27,767 nt of DNA, taken from the NCBI GenBank assembly GCA_039184055.1, contig JBCDBH010000030.1:1-27767 (forward strand). Direction: 5' to 3'. This stretch comes from JBCDBH01 sp039184055 (GTDB lineage Bacteria > Acidobacteriota > Thermoanaerobaculia > Multivoradales > J023). A program made the translations under genes and the position numbers. The first letter of the stretch is position 1; each line of letters begins with the position of its first letter. This document shows, one piece after another, positions 16,859 to 24,864 of this stretch. The notes beneath the pieces are model-generated. The model saw only the letters and a list, made by a program, of their open reading frames with translations, was not told the DNA's origin and did no database searches.

Positions 16859-17878
16859 CTAGTGGCGCGATCGTCCCTGCAGCACCTCGTCGACGATCTC
16901 GAGCAGACGATCGTGACGATGCTGGAGCGGGAAGCGTTCGACGATCCGTCGACGCGCCGCGTGGCGAGCCGCGTCGCCACCGTGGACGAGCCGCGCCACC
17001 GCGGCGGCGGCGCCATCGACATCGGCGTAGGGCACCCGTCGACCGATCGGTCCCACCACCTCGGGAATCGAGCCACGCTCGGCCACCACCGGCAGGGCGC
17101 CACAGGCCATCGACTCGGCGAGCGCGAGCCCGAAGCCTTCGTGGGCCGAGAGTTGAGCGTAGACCGCTGCGCGGCGATACCACCCGCGCAGCTGCTCGTC
17201 GCTCACCCGTTCGGCGGTGAGCTCGAGCCGTCCGCCCGACAGCGAGCGGAGAACCTCGGCCACCGCGGGCTCGGCGATCTGGCCGACGAGCACGAAGCGC
17301 ACGTTCGGAACCCGCCGCGCGACCCGAGCGAATTGATCGAGACCTTTGCGTTTCCAGACGAAGCGCGACACCGTGCCGACGGTGATCGCCAAAGGCTCTT
17401 TGTCGTCGTCGCCGGGCGTGTGGAAGTCGGGATTCACGCCGGGGTAGAGCACCTCGATCGGCGTCTGGATGCCGAGCGCGCGCGCTTCGAGCGCGGCATG
17501 TTCAGAGAACGGCAGAATGCGATCGGCGCGATCGAGGGCGTGACGGAGCTTGCGACGACGCGCCTCGTTGTGCATCTGGCCGTAGCCGATCGCCGACACC
17601 CAGGTGGTGTCGTAACCGCCGGTCACCACGATCACCCGTGCCCCGACCGCTTTCGCCATGCCGGTGATCCAGGCGATATCCCACGGATCGGCGAACCACA
17701 CGAAGACCAGATCGACCCCGCGCCGCAGCTCCCGAGCCACCCGGGGCAACCACAGGCGTCGTTTAGGGAGCTTGCTGCGTAAGGCGGTGCGAACGTCGTG
17801 AGCCGACGACAAGATCTGATGATCGTGCGCCACGAAGGGCATCATCAGCGTCGAGGTCAAGAAGAGAACCCGGGCCAT
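16859..17878 (-). CDS. GT4-family glycosyltransferase (GT-B)
   Basis: A 339-residue glycosyltransferase. The acceptor half has FVWFADPWDIAWI and VVTGGYDT. The donor half has VLYPGVNPDFH, AITVGTVSRFVWKRKG, FVLVGQI and the diagnostic HEGFGLALAESMACGALPVV with the sugar-nucleotide-binding Glu residues. It is shorter than the other GT4 in this operon and ends in a basic tail. Spacing is 4 bp to the upstream CpsD-like gene and 6 bp to the downstream Wzy-like gene, so it belongs to the same transcript. It probably adds one sugar of the repeat unit; specificity is unknown. Confidence 0.88.
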   Translation of the reverse strand: MARVLFLTSTLMMPFVAHDHQILSSAHDVRTALRSKLPKRRLWLPRVARELRRGVDLVFVWFADPWDIAWITGMAKAVGARVIVVTGGYDTTWVSAIGYGQMHNEARRRKLRHALDRADRILPFSEHAALEARALGIQTPIEVLYPGVNPDFHTPGDDDKEPLAITVGTVSRFVWKRKGLDQFARVARRVPNVRFVLVGQIAEPAVAEVLRSLSGGRLELTAERVSDEQLRGWYRRAAVYAQLSAHEGFGLALAESMACGALPVVAERGSIPEVVGPIGRRVPYADVDGAAAAVARLVHGGDAARHAARRRIVERFPLQHRHDRLLEIVDEVLQGRSRH

Positions 17879-17882
17879 GGGC

Positions 17883-18584
17883 TCAATCCTCGCGTGTGCG
17901 TACGGCTCGTGGCGGGCCGGTGAAGAGCTTGTGCAGGAAGCGGGGGAGCCAGCGTCGGTTCTTTTCCATCACCAGACCGAGCACGGTGCACTCCCCGGTG
18001 CGAATCCGGTCGAGCGCCGCTTCGAGATCTTCACGTCGGGTGCGACTCGCTTCGACCACCAGCACCAGACCGTCGCAGGCCCGTGCCAGCAGCACGGCGT
18101 CGACCGCGTCGACCAGCGGCGGCGCCGCGATCACCACGAGATCGCGCTCGGTCGACGCGTCGAGCACCCATCGTCGGACCTGATCGGGCTGGGGGGCGCC
18201 GGCGAAGGTCAGGTGTTCGACCCCGGTGGCGTGATAGGGCCGCAGCAGGCGACGTCCGTCGGTGGCCACCAGCTGGGCGAAGAAGACTTCGAGACCGCGC
18301 GCCAGGGATTGATCTTCGAGACCGTCGATCACCGAAGCCAGGGCGTCGACACTGGCGACGCCGGCGATCACCACGCTCGGTACGTTGCCGCTACCGGCCA
18401 GGGCACGCAGGCTTTCGAGCAGATCGGCGTAGGCGCGCGCCTGGGCCGCGCTCGACGGCGCGTGGCCACGGTGGTAGGGAAAGAGCATCGGATCGCCGGC
18501 TTCGTCGCGCGGCTGCGGCTCCGGAGTGTCGTCACGCCGCTGCTTGCCGAACAGGCCGCGCTTGAAAAGACCGGTGCGCGTCAT
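17883..18584 (-). CDS. CpsD/BY-kinase-like protein lacking nucleotide-binding motifs
   Basis: A 233-residue cytoplasmic protein that follows the CpsD/CapB/Wzc-kinase layout. It has ARAYADLLESLRAL (like the usual EAYRTLRTNL), a strand SVVIAGV where the P-loop should be, RDLVVIAAPPL in place of DYVIIDSPP, and CDGLVLVVEASRTRREDLEAAL followed by VLGLVMEKN. Walker A (GxxxxGKS) and Walker A' (hhDxDxR) are missing and the Walker B Asp is replaced by Ala. No Tyr-rich C terminus is present; the tail is basic. It is 13 bp downstream of the Wzc-like gene, exactly where the kinase partner belongs. It probably acts as a non-catalytic pseudokinase subunit of the co-polymerase. The homology call is mine from pattern and position. 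Confidence 0.7.
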   Translation of the reverse strand: MTRTGLFKRGLFGKQRRDDTPEPQPRDEAGDPMLFPYHRGHAPSSAAQARAYADLLESLRALAGSGNVPSVVIAGVASVDALASVIDGLEDQSLARGLEVFFAQLVATDGRRLLRPYHATGVEHLTFAGAPQPDQVRRWVLDASTERDLVVIAAPPLVDAVDAVLLARACDGLVLVVEASRTRREDLEAALDRIRTGECTVLGLVMEKNRRWLPRFLHKLFTGPPRAVRTRED

Positions 18585-18597
18585 CGTTTCGCGTCCA

Positions 18598-20079
18598 TCA
18601 TCGTGGAATCTCGCCGATCACCGGTACGCCGGTGGTGCGATGTGCTTCAGCGCTCGATTTGACGGTCGGATCGAGCAGCCAATCCCGTGCGAAGGCGAGC
18701 AGCACGCCGACCACCAGGCCGCCGATCAATCCCAGAATCAACTTCAGCCCGCGTTTCGATGGCTGGGCTTCGAGCGGCACGGCGGCCTTTTCGAAGACGC
18801 TGACATTGACGATGCCGGATGCCGAGAGCGAGGCGTTGAGCCGCGCCTCTTCTTCTTTGGTGAGGTAGTTGAGATAGGCCGTTTTCGCCGATTCGACGTC
18901 GTTCGACAGACGATCGAGCTCGGCGCTCGACGATTCGAGCCGAGCCAGCTTGCCGCGATAGTCGTCGATCTGCTGATCGAGCGCGGTCACCCGCGCCTGC
19001 GCGGCGGTGAGCTGGGCCTGTGCCTTCACCAGCTCGAGATCGAGGGTTTGACGCGCCGGATTGAGCGCCGTCATGGTTTCTTCTTGCGTACGACTCGCCG
19101 TCTCCTCGGCCAGTTTCCGCGCTTCGACGATCTGACGCTCGACGTTGCGCACCGCGGTCGACTCGGGGGTGTAGCGGATCAGCAGCTCGCTGCGTTCGAT
19201 TTCGAGCTCGAGCAGACGCTCGGTGAGGAATTGCAGCGCCGGATTCTGAAACGACCGTGATTCGGCAGCCACCTGTTCGGGGCGCTCGTCGAGCGCCTGG
19301 ATCAAATACGTCACCTTGGCTTCGAGCTCGAGCACCTCGGTGCCGGTGCGGACCCGATCGCTTTCCAGATCGGCGAGCACGCGTCGCAGATGGGAGCGGT
19401 CACCGGCGAGCAGATTCGAGCCGTATTGCCTGCGGAATAGATTGAGCGCGGTCTTCGCTTCTTCCCAGCGCACGGCGAGCAGGTTCTTCTGCTTGTTGAA
19501 GAAGGTGCCGGGGTTGTTTTCCTCGTTGAAGGCGGCGATCCGGTTGACGTGATGATCCACCAGGTCGTCGACAAAGGCCGCCGCCCACTCCGGATCGGTG
19601 TCGGTGTAGGCCACCTTGACGACGTAGGTGTCGGAGATGCGCTCGACTTCGATGCGATCGATCACCACCCGAATACGATTGTCGATCGGGCTCGCCGGCG
19701 GCTGGGTGTGCAGCGAGCCGCGCAGCGATTTCGGCAGCTCGGTAATCGTCCGGGTCAGCGATTCGCCGCTCGTTTCCTCGGGGGTCAGCGGGCGATCATT
19801 GGCGGCGTAGTCTTCGAGCACCGCGCGCACCAGAGTGGGGCTACGCAGATACGCCAGCTCGGCCTGGATCTGACTGCTGCTCATGCCTTCTTCGCGCGGT
19901 CCGCCGGTGGCTTGCTCGGTGAGCAGAATCCGCGCTTCGGCACGGTAGAGCGGTGGCGTCAAGGTCGTGGCGGCGAACGCGATCGCCACGCCGAGGATCG
20001 CGCAGCCGATGATCATGCCCTTGCGACGGAAGAGCGTCTCGACGATCTCCTGCCACGGCAGCGGGCGTTCCTCGATCAT
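18598..20079 (-). CDS. Wzc/Wzz-type polysaccharide co-polymerase (membrane subunit)
   Basis: A 493-residue inner-membrane protein controlling chain length and export. The Wzz domain begins near the N terminus, with a first membrane helix (GMIIGCAILGVAIAFAATTL, about residues 21-40) then PPLYRAEARILL. A long periplasmic coiled-coil region rich in Glu, Ala and Leu follows, then a second membrane helix (LILGLIGGLVVGVLLAFA) near residue 455. It ends just after TTGVPVIGEIPR, the segment that in full Wzc leads into the kinase domain. The kinase part is therefore a separate gene, the next one. The ATG at 20079 overlaps the Wza-like stop (ATGA); the longer open frame is a repetitive Arg-rich artefact. 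Confidence 0.9.
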   Translation of the reverse strand: MIEERPLPWQEIVETLFRRKGMIIGCAILGVAIAFAATTLTPPLYRAEARILLTEQATGGPREEGMSSSQIQAELAYLRSPTLVRAVLEDYAANDRPLTPEETSGESLTRTITELPKSLRGSLHTQPPASPIDNRIRVVIDRIEVERISDTYVVKVAYTDTDPEWAAAFVDDLVDHHVNRIAAFNEENNPGTFFNKQKNLLAVRWEEAKTALNLFRRQYGSNLLAGDRSHLRRVLADLESDRVRTGTEVLELEAKVTYLIQALDERPEQVAAESRSFQNPALQFLTERLLELEIERSELLIRYTPESTAVRNVERQIVEARKLAEETASRTQEETMTALNPARQTLDLELVKAQAQLTAAQARVTALDQQIDDYRGKLARLESSSAELDRLSNDVESAKTAYLNYLTKEEEARLNASLSASGIVNVSVFEKAAVPLEAQPSKRGLKLILGLIGGLVVGVLLAFARDWLLDPTVKSSAEAHRTTGVPVIGEIPR

Positions 20080-20831
20080 GCGCCGCCTCCGTCGCCACCG
20101 TCGGCCGCGCCGCCGTCGTCGGGGCTGTTGTCGATCAACGGGTCGCTCAACACGGGAATGGTCAGGACCGGGCGAAGCGGCAGAATGCCGTTGACGTATT
20201 GATCGACGACGCGATTGACATTGGCGATCGTCGTGCTCGGCACCCACACCACGTCGCTCGGCTGCAGGATCGGGTCGAGATTGGGATTCTCACCGGTCAG
20301 CACCGGCTTGAGATCGATGCTGCGCGCGATGCGCTCGCCGTCGGGCAGGGTGCGGATGAGCACGATCTCGCGCATTCGCGCTTCGGAGGTGATGCCACCG
20401 GCGGTGAGAATGGCCTGGGACAGGGTGATCGGTCGTTCCCAGGCGATCGCGCCCTGGCTCGCGACCTCACCGGCTACCCACACCGAATAGCCCACCGCGT
20501 CCCGCAGCATGACGGTGATTTCCGGCAGGGCGAGCTCGCGTGCGTAGCGTTTGGTGAGCTCGGCGTCGAGCTCGGCCGGGGTCAGTCCGGCGGCCGGGAC
20601 GTCGTCGACGAACGGCAGCGAGATGGCGCCGTCGGGACGGATCCTCACCTCTTCGTCGAGCTCCGGCGCCGCCCAGAATTTGATCTCCAGCAGATCACCC
20701 GGCTGCAGTCGATAGGGCTGCGGCGTGGCCTCGGGGAGCGGTGCTTCGGCAATAGGCGGAGCCACCACCGGCGTGCGCGCGCAGGCGACGGTGATCAGGA
20801 GCACGAATAGAAAAAGCCGGCTCGGCGTCAT
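20076..20831 (-). CDS. Wza-type polysaccharide export lipoprotein
   Basis: A 251-residue outer-membrane export protein. From the ATG at 20831 it has a lipoprotein-like signal (LFLFVLLITVAC), a poly_export domain (YRLQPGDLLEIKFWAAPELD, then RPDGAISLPFVDDV) and an SLBB domain (VWVAGEVASQGAIAWERP, SQAILTAGG). The post-SLBB segment ANVNRVVDQYVNGILP could be the amphipathic helix that spans the outer membrane. The tail is Asp/Gly-rich. It is shorter than E. coli Wza (379 residues) because it appears to have one SLBB domain. An upstream ATG at 20906 would put about 25 residues before the signal peptide and is less likely. It is the first gene of the exopolysaccharide operon. Confidence 0.9.
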   Translation of the reverse strand: MTPSRLFLFVLLITVACARTPVVAPPIAEAPLPEATPQPYRLQPGDLLEIKFWAAPELDEEVRIRPDGAISLPFVDDVPAAGLTPAELDAELTKRYARELALPEITVMLRDAVGYSVWVAGEVASQGAIAWERPITLSQAILTAGGITSEARMREIVLIRTLPDGERIARSIDLKPVLTGENPNLDPILQPSDVVWVPSTTIANVNRVVDQYVNGILPLRPVLTIPVLSDPLIDNSPDDGGAADGGDGGGA

Positions 20832-20982
20832 CGATCGGAAACGATTGTCAGTAAAAGCGATACGGGCGAAACGTCCTACGGACGGCAACATACCATAGCC
20901 GTGCACAAGAAACGTTTCATCCCGAAGTGGCCCACATCTCTCACGCGCCCCGGATGACGGGCCGTGGCTGCGGCAGGATCGA
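20832..20982 (-). promoter_or_regulatory. Upstream control region of the exopolysaccharide operon
   Basis: This 151-bp gap precedes the Wza-like gene. It contains GAAACG three times in the same orientation (20838, 20868, 20909), the last within the palindrome GAAACGTTTC (20909-20918). A 13-bp dyad CGTCC-TAC-GGACG lies at 20872-20884. No -35/-10 pair with good spacing was found, so an activator-dependent promoter is possible. No convincing terminator for the phosphorylase gene was found here. Confidence 0.35.
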
Positions 20983-23136
20983 CTAGCTCGAGCGCACCCG
21001 CATCGCGGTCGGCACGTAGGCGCGTTCGGTGTAGTCGCGCACCATGCGATCCGCCGAGAAGCGCCAGGCGCAGCTCATGATCGCTTCCTTCATCATCGCG
21101 ACCCAGGCGGCAGGAGGATGATTCGAAGCCGCGTAGTAGAGCGGCAGGATCTCCGATTCGAGCGTTTCGTAGAGCGCCGAGGCGTCGTCACGATCCTGGT
21201 CGTCGTCGTTCTCGTAGCTCTTGTGATCGCCGATCGCCCAGCCGTTTTTGCCGTTGAAGCCTTCGGGCCACCAGCCGTCGAGAATGCTGAAGTTGAGCAC
21301 GCCGTTGAGCGCCGCCTTCTGACCGCTGGTGCCGCTGGCTTCCATCGGTCGACGCGGCGTGTTGAGCCAGATGTCGACACCCTGCACCAGCTTGCGTGCC
21401 ATCAGCATGTCGTAGTCCTCGAGAAAGAAGACCTTGCCGTGCAGCGACTCGCGGCTCAGACGGAAGATATGACGCACCAAGTCTTGACCGGGACGATCCG
21501 CCGGATGCGCCTTGCCGGCGAAGATCACCTGGACCGGGCGATTCGGATCGTTCATCAGGGTGCGGAGACGATGTGGATCCGAGAAGAGCAGGCTGGCGCG
21601 CTTGTAGGTGGCGAAGCGGCGCGCGAAGCCGATCGTCAAGGCGTCGTCGTCGAACAGACCGTCGATGGCGTGGAGCTCGTCGGGCGAGGCGCCGTAGCGA
21701 GCGTATTGCTCGCGGAGACGATTGCGGGTGAAGCGGCCGAGACGCTGTTTTTGCGACCGGTGCACCTGCCACACCTCGGCGTCCGGAATCTCGTGAACCG
21801 CCTCCCAGCCCTCGGGTGAGAGCAACATGGTCTGCCAATCGTGACCGAGATGGCGTTCGAAGAGCTGACGGAGCTCCGGGCCGATCCAGGTCAGCGTGTG
21901 CACGCCATTGGTGATCGCCTCGATACCGGTGCGACCGTTGTCGAACATGTGGCGCCACATCCGCGTGGTGACCTGGGCGTTCAATTTCGACACACCGTTC
22001 GCCCAGCTGCTGGTGCGAATGCCGAGGGCGGTGAGATTGAAGGCGTCTTCACCATCGCGACCCGATCGTCCGGCGGCGATCAGCTGATCGATCGTCATGC
22101 CGGTGAGGTCGCACCACGGGGCGACGTATTTGCGCACCAGCTGCGGATCGAATTGCTCGTTGCCGGCCGGCACGGGAGTGTGGGTGGTGAACACCGTGCT
22201 CTGGATCAGCTCTTCCTGGGCGGCGGCGGGCGTCAGATCGTCGTGTTGCACCATGTGACGGAGACGCTCGAGCTGGGTAAAGGCGCTATGTCCTTCGTTG
22301 AGATGCCACACCGCCGGCTCGATACCGAGCAGATCGAGTGCGCGCGCCGCGCCCAGACCGAGCACCAGCTCCTGCACCAAACGCATCTCGCGACCCCGCA
22401 CATAGAGGAGATTGGTGATCGCGCGATCGGCGGGATCGTTCTCCGGAATGTCGGTGTCGAGCAGGATGAGCGGCACCCGCCCGACCTCGGCCAGCCAAAG
22501 CTTGGCGAGCACCTCGCGCCCTGGGAGCGGCAACGTCACGTGCTCGGCGCGCCCGGTGCGTGACGCCACCGGTCGAATCGGCAAGCGGGCGAAGTCCATC
22601 GCCGGATAGATGTGCTGCTGATAGCCCTCGGCGTCGATCGCCTGGCGAAAATAGCCGCGGCGATAGAGCAGCCCGACCGCGACGAACGGCAGACCCAGAT
22701 CGCTCGCGCTCTTGCAGTGATCACCCGACAGGATGCCCAAGCCGCCCGAATAAATCGGCATACAGCCGTCGAGCCCGTATTCGGTCGACACATAGCCGAT
22801 CAAGCCGGGGAACTCGGGGTGCATCCGCGCGAACCACGAGTGCTGGCGCTCTTCCATATAGGTCTCGAACGCGTCGGTCACCTTGCGATAGCGCGCCAGG
22901 AACGTCTCGTCCTCGAGCAGCGGGTACCAATGTCGCGGCTCGACGTTGATCAGCAATTGCACCGGGTTGCGGTATCGCTTCCAAGTCGCGTTGTCGATCG
23001 ACGAAAAGAGGTCGATCGCGTCGATGTGCCACGCCCACCAAAAGTTGTAGGCCAGCTCGTAGAGCTTCTCGAGCTCTCGTGGCAATTCGATATCGGCGAC
23101 GTGCAGTGTCGGAATTCTCGGTGGACGAACGGTCAT
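20983..23136 (-). CDS. glgP: Alpha-glucan (glycogen) phosphorylase
   Basis: A 717-residue GT35 enzyme that releases glucose 1-phosphate from alpha-1,4-glucans in the cytoplasm. It belongs to the shorter alpha-glucan phosphorylase branch. It has a DUF3417-like N terminus (ELAYNFWWAWHIDAIDLFS), then PIYSGGLGILSGDH, VWHLNEGHSAF, TTHTPVPAGNEQF, ITNGVHTLTW, FARRFATYKRA and the PLP site EASGTSGQKAALNG with Lys607. The start at 23136 has an AGGAG ribosome-binding site 5 bases upstream. It lies upstream of the exopolysaccharide operon on the same strand, 151 bp away. It may supply sugar phosphates to that pathway, but no direct link is shown. Confidence 0.95.
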   Translation of the reverse strand: MTVRPPRIPTLHVADIELPRELEKLYELAYNFWWAWHIDAIDLFSSIDNATWKRYRNPVQLLINVEPRHWYPLLEDETFLARYRKVTDAFETYMEERQHSWFARMHPEFPGLIGYVSTEYGLDGCMPIYSGGLGILSGDHCKSASDLGLPFVAVGLLYRRGYFRQAIDAEGYQQHIYPAMDFARLPIRPVASRTGRAEHVTLPLPGREVLAKLWLAEVGRVPLILLDTDIPENDPADRAITNLLYVRGREMRLVQELVLGLGAARALDLLGIEPAVWHLNEGHSAFTQLERLRHMVQHDDLTPAAAQEELIQSTVFTTHTPVPAGNEQFDPQLVRKYVAPWCDLTGMTIDQLIAAGRSGRDGEDAFNLTALGIRTSSWANGVSKLNAQVTTRMWRHMFDNGRTGIEAITNGVHTLTWIGPELRQLFERHLGHDWQTMLLSPEGWEAVHEIPDAEVWQVHRSQKQRLGRFTRNRLREQYARYGASPDELHAIDGLFDDDALTIGFARRFATYKRASLLFSDPHRLRTLMNDPNRPVQVIFAGKAHPADRPGQDLVRHIFRLSRESLHGKVFFLEDYDMLMARKLVQGVDIWLNTPRRPMEASGTSGQKAALNGVLNFSILDGWWPEGFNGKNGWAIGDHKSYENDDDQDRDDASALYETLESEILPLYYAASNHPPAAWVAMMKEAIMSCAWRFSADRMVRDYTERAYVPTAMRVRSS

Positions 23137-23248
23137 CTGGGCTCCTACGGCGAATCCTTACCCCTGTGGCTGCGTACTTCCCTCGAACGGTACGGCGTGT
23201 TCTACCATAACCCCGTAAAGCCGGTATTCACCGCTGGGAGAGTCGACC

Positions 23249-24400
23249 ATGAGCCAGACAGCCCCTTCCTACCAACCGCCCGATGCACCCAAGAAGAAGG
23301 GCGGTTTCGACAAGATCCTCATCGGCTGTGGCATCGGCTGCGGCATGCTGATCATCGTCAGCGTGCTCGCCGGTGTCATGGGCACCGCTTGGTTCATGAC
23401 GCCGGGTGAGCAGATCGCCACCGGTGAGATCGCCGGTGACGACAGCACCGGCATGGTGGCGGCGCGCAATATCGGCAACGATCCCGGGCTCAACAGCCTC
23501 TTCGAGCGCACCCTTGTGCGGATGAGCGACATCCAGCACGAGCAACAGGCCGAGCACATGCCCGAGAACCTGCGCTGGCTCAACGACATGAGCGCGCAGC
23601 AGAACCAGAATACAGCGGGTATGCGCATGATGATGCCCAAAGAGGCCACGCTCGCCTTCGAGCCCGGACCCGACGGCGATCCCGACTTCGTTCTCGGTCT
23701 CAACCTGCGGATGATGGCGCGTCCTCTGCGCATGCTCATGACCTGGGCGGCGAAACAAGAGGGCCAGCTCTTGGACTACCGGGGTCGCAAGATCATTGTC
23801 GACAACGATGATGACGTGGTGATTTCCTTCGCCGACAACACCATGATCATTTCCGGGAGCCGTGAAGCCCTCGAACGCGCGCTCGATCGCGTGATTGACG
23901 GGCCACCACCGGGCGCCACGCCGGGTCTTTACCGCGCGATCATTCCCGAAGGAAACTGGGACATCACCGGCGGTTTCGACAACACCGACGGGCGTTTCGA
24001 CGGCTTCCTTCTCACCGAGGTCGACGACGATATCCGCTCTCTTCCGGGGGTGCAGAACGCTTCCGCGATAGGTTTTGGCATCGATATCGAGACGAGCGAC
24101 CGTTTTAGCGGTACAATGGCGGTCCAACCGCCCGCTGGCGCCGATTTCGACGCTTGGCAGGCAGAAGTGGAAGCCAATTGGCATGATGTCATCGTCGATG
24201 CCGCCGAAGACGGCCTCGACCTGCAAATCACTACCTCGAGAGAAGGTAACCTCCTCGTTTCCCGCCTAGTAGCCGAAGGTCTCGATCAAGTCATCGACAA
24301 CTGGTTGCTCGAAGATCTCTACTCCGACGCCAATTGGGAGGTAGAGTGGGAGACTGAAGACGCGGCAGAGCAGCCTGCGTATCCAGACGAACCAAGGTAA
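23249..24400 (+). CDS. Unknown membrane-anchored protein with Gly/Cys-rich helix
   Basis: Not recognised. The 383-residue product begins with a Pro/Lys-rich cytoplasmic leader (YQPPDAPKKKGG). One membrane segment (LIGCGIGCGMLIIVSVLAG, about residues 26-45) with closely spaced Gly and Cys follows. The remaining 330 residues are hydrophilic, acidic and probably outside the cytoplasm. They include two similar stretches predicted to be alpha/beta (LDYRGRKIIVDNDDDVVISF and a later FSGTMAVQPP region), but no catalytic motif is evident. The start has a GGGAGAG ribosome-binding site 6 bases upstream. The RRM gene begins 18 bp downstream and is probably co-transcribed. A signal-anchor envelope protein is the safest description. 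Confidence 0.75.
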   Translation: MSQTAPSYQPPDAPKKKGGFDKILIGCGIGCGMLIIVSVLAGVMGTAWFMTPGEQIATGEIAGDDSTGMVAARNIGNDPGLNSLFERTLVRMSDIQHEQQAEHMPENLRWLNDMSAQQNQNTAGMRMMMPKEATLAFEPGPDGDPDFVLGLNLRMMARPLRMLMTWAAKQEGQLLDYRGRKIIVDNDDDVVISFADNTMIISGSREALERALDRVIDGPPPGATPGLYRAIIPEGNWDITGGFDNTDGRFDGFLLTEVDDDIRSLPGVQNASAIGFGIDIETSDRFSGTMAVQPPAGADFDAWQAEVEANWHDVIVDAAEDGLDLQITTSREGNLLVSRLVAEGLDQVIDNWLLEDLYSDANWEVEWETEDAAEQPAYPDEPR

Positions 24401-24418
24401 CCCTGAAAGAGAGAAGAC

Positions 24419-24718
24419 ATGAAATTGTACGTAGGCAATCTGCCGTTCAGCGCCCGTGAGGACGAGGTCCGTGAGCTCTTCGAAGAGTTCGGTCGCGTCA
24501 ATTCCGTCCAGTTGATCAACGATCGTGAGACCGGTCGTCCGCGTGGCTTCGGCTTCGTCGAGATGGAAGACGGTGGCTCCGAGGCCATCGAGCGCCTCAA
24601 CGGCCACTCCTTCGGTGGCCGCAACCTCAACGTCAACGAGGCTCGTCCGCGCGAGAACCGTGGTCCTCGCGGTGGCGGTGGTGGTGGCGGCGGCCGCTAC
24701 GGCGGCGGTGGCTGGTAA
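24419..24718 (+). CDS. RRM-domain, glycine-rich RNA-binding protein
   Basis: A 99-residue protein with a single RNA-recognition motif. RNP2 is LYVGNL at residues 3-8 and RNP1 is RGFGFVEM near residue 42; both contain the aromatic residues that stack on RNA. The C-terminal tail is Arg/Gly-rich (GGGGGGGGRYGGGGW), as in the bacterial and cyanobacterial Rbp proteins and plant cold-inducible glycine-rich proteins. It probably binds single-stranded RNA and may act as an RNA chaperone, for example in cold. A GAGAG ribosome-binding site precedes the ATG, and a strong terminator ends the transcript. Confidence 0.95.
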   Translation: MKLYVGNLPFSAREDEVRELFEEFGRVNSVQLINDRETGRPRGFGFVEMEDGGSEAIERLNGHSFGGRNLNVNEARPRENRGPRGGGGGGGGRYGGGGW

Positions 24719-24746
24719 AACCAGCCCGTAGCACCACGCTAGCTCG

Positions 24747-24779
24747 ACACGCCCATCTCTCTGAGGTGGGCGTGTTTTG
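24747..24779 (+). terminator. Rho-independent terminator after the RRM gene
   Basis: A 12-bp stem (ACACGCCCATCT with AGGTGGGCGTGT, one wobble pair) with a 5-base loop is followed by TTT then GCGTTT. It lies 28 bases after the stop codon. Confidence 0.88.
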
Positions 24780-24839
24780 CGTTTGGGCGGAATGATGTGC
24801 TTCGTCTTCGCCCCTTCAATGTTGTTGATAGCACGGAGA

Positions 24840-24858
24840 GTATCCCAAGGGATACAAT
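24840..24858 (+). promoter_or_regulatory. Palindromic operator and -10 box of the toxin-antitoxin operon
   Basis: GTATCCC-AA-GGGATAC (24840-24855) is a perfect 7+2+7 dyad. Its right arm overlaps TACAAT (24853-24858, 5/6 to the -10 consensus), seven bases before the toxin GTG. A TTGATA lies at 24825 but is 22 bases away, too far for a normal -35. The position fits autorepression by the antitoxin, and the mRNA may be nearly leaderless. Confidence 0.6.
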
Positions 24859-24864
24859 GGTCGA

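Noticed and set aside
15875..17782. A 635-codon plus-strand open frame opposite the Wzy-like and GT4 genes
   Set aside because: It has no recognisable motif and a His/Arg/Asp-rich composition, and lies wholly antisense to well-supported genes.
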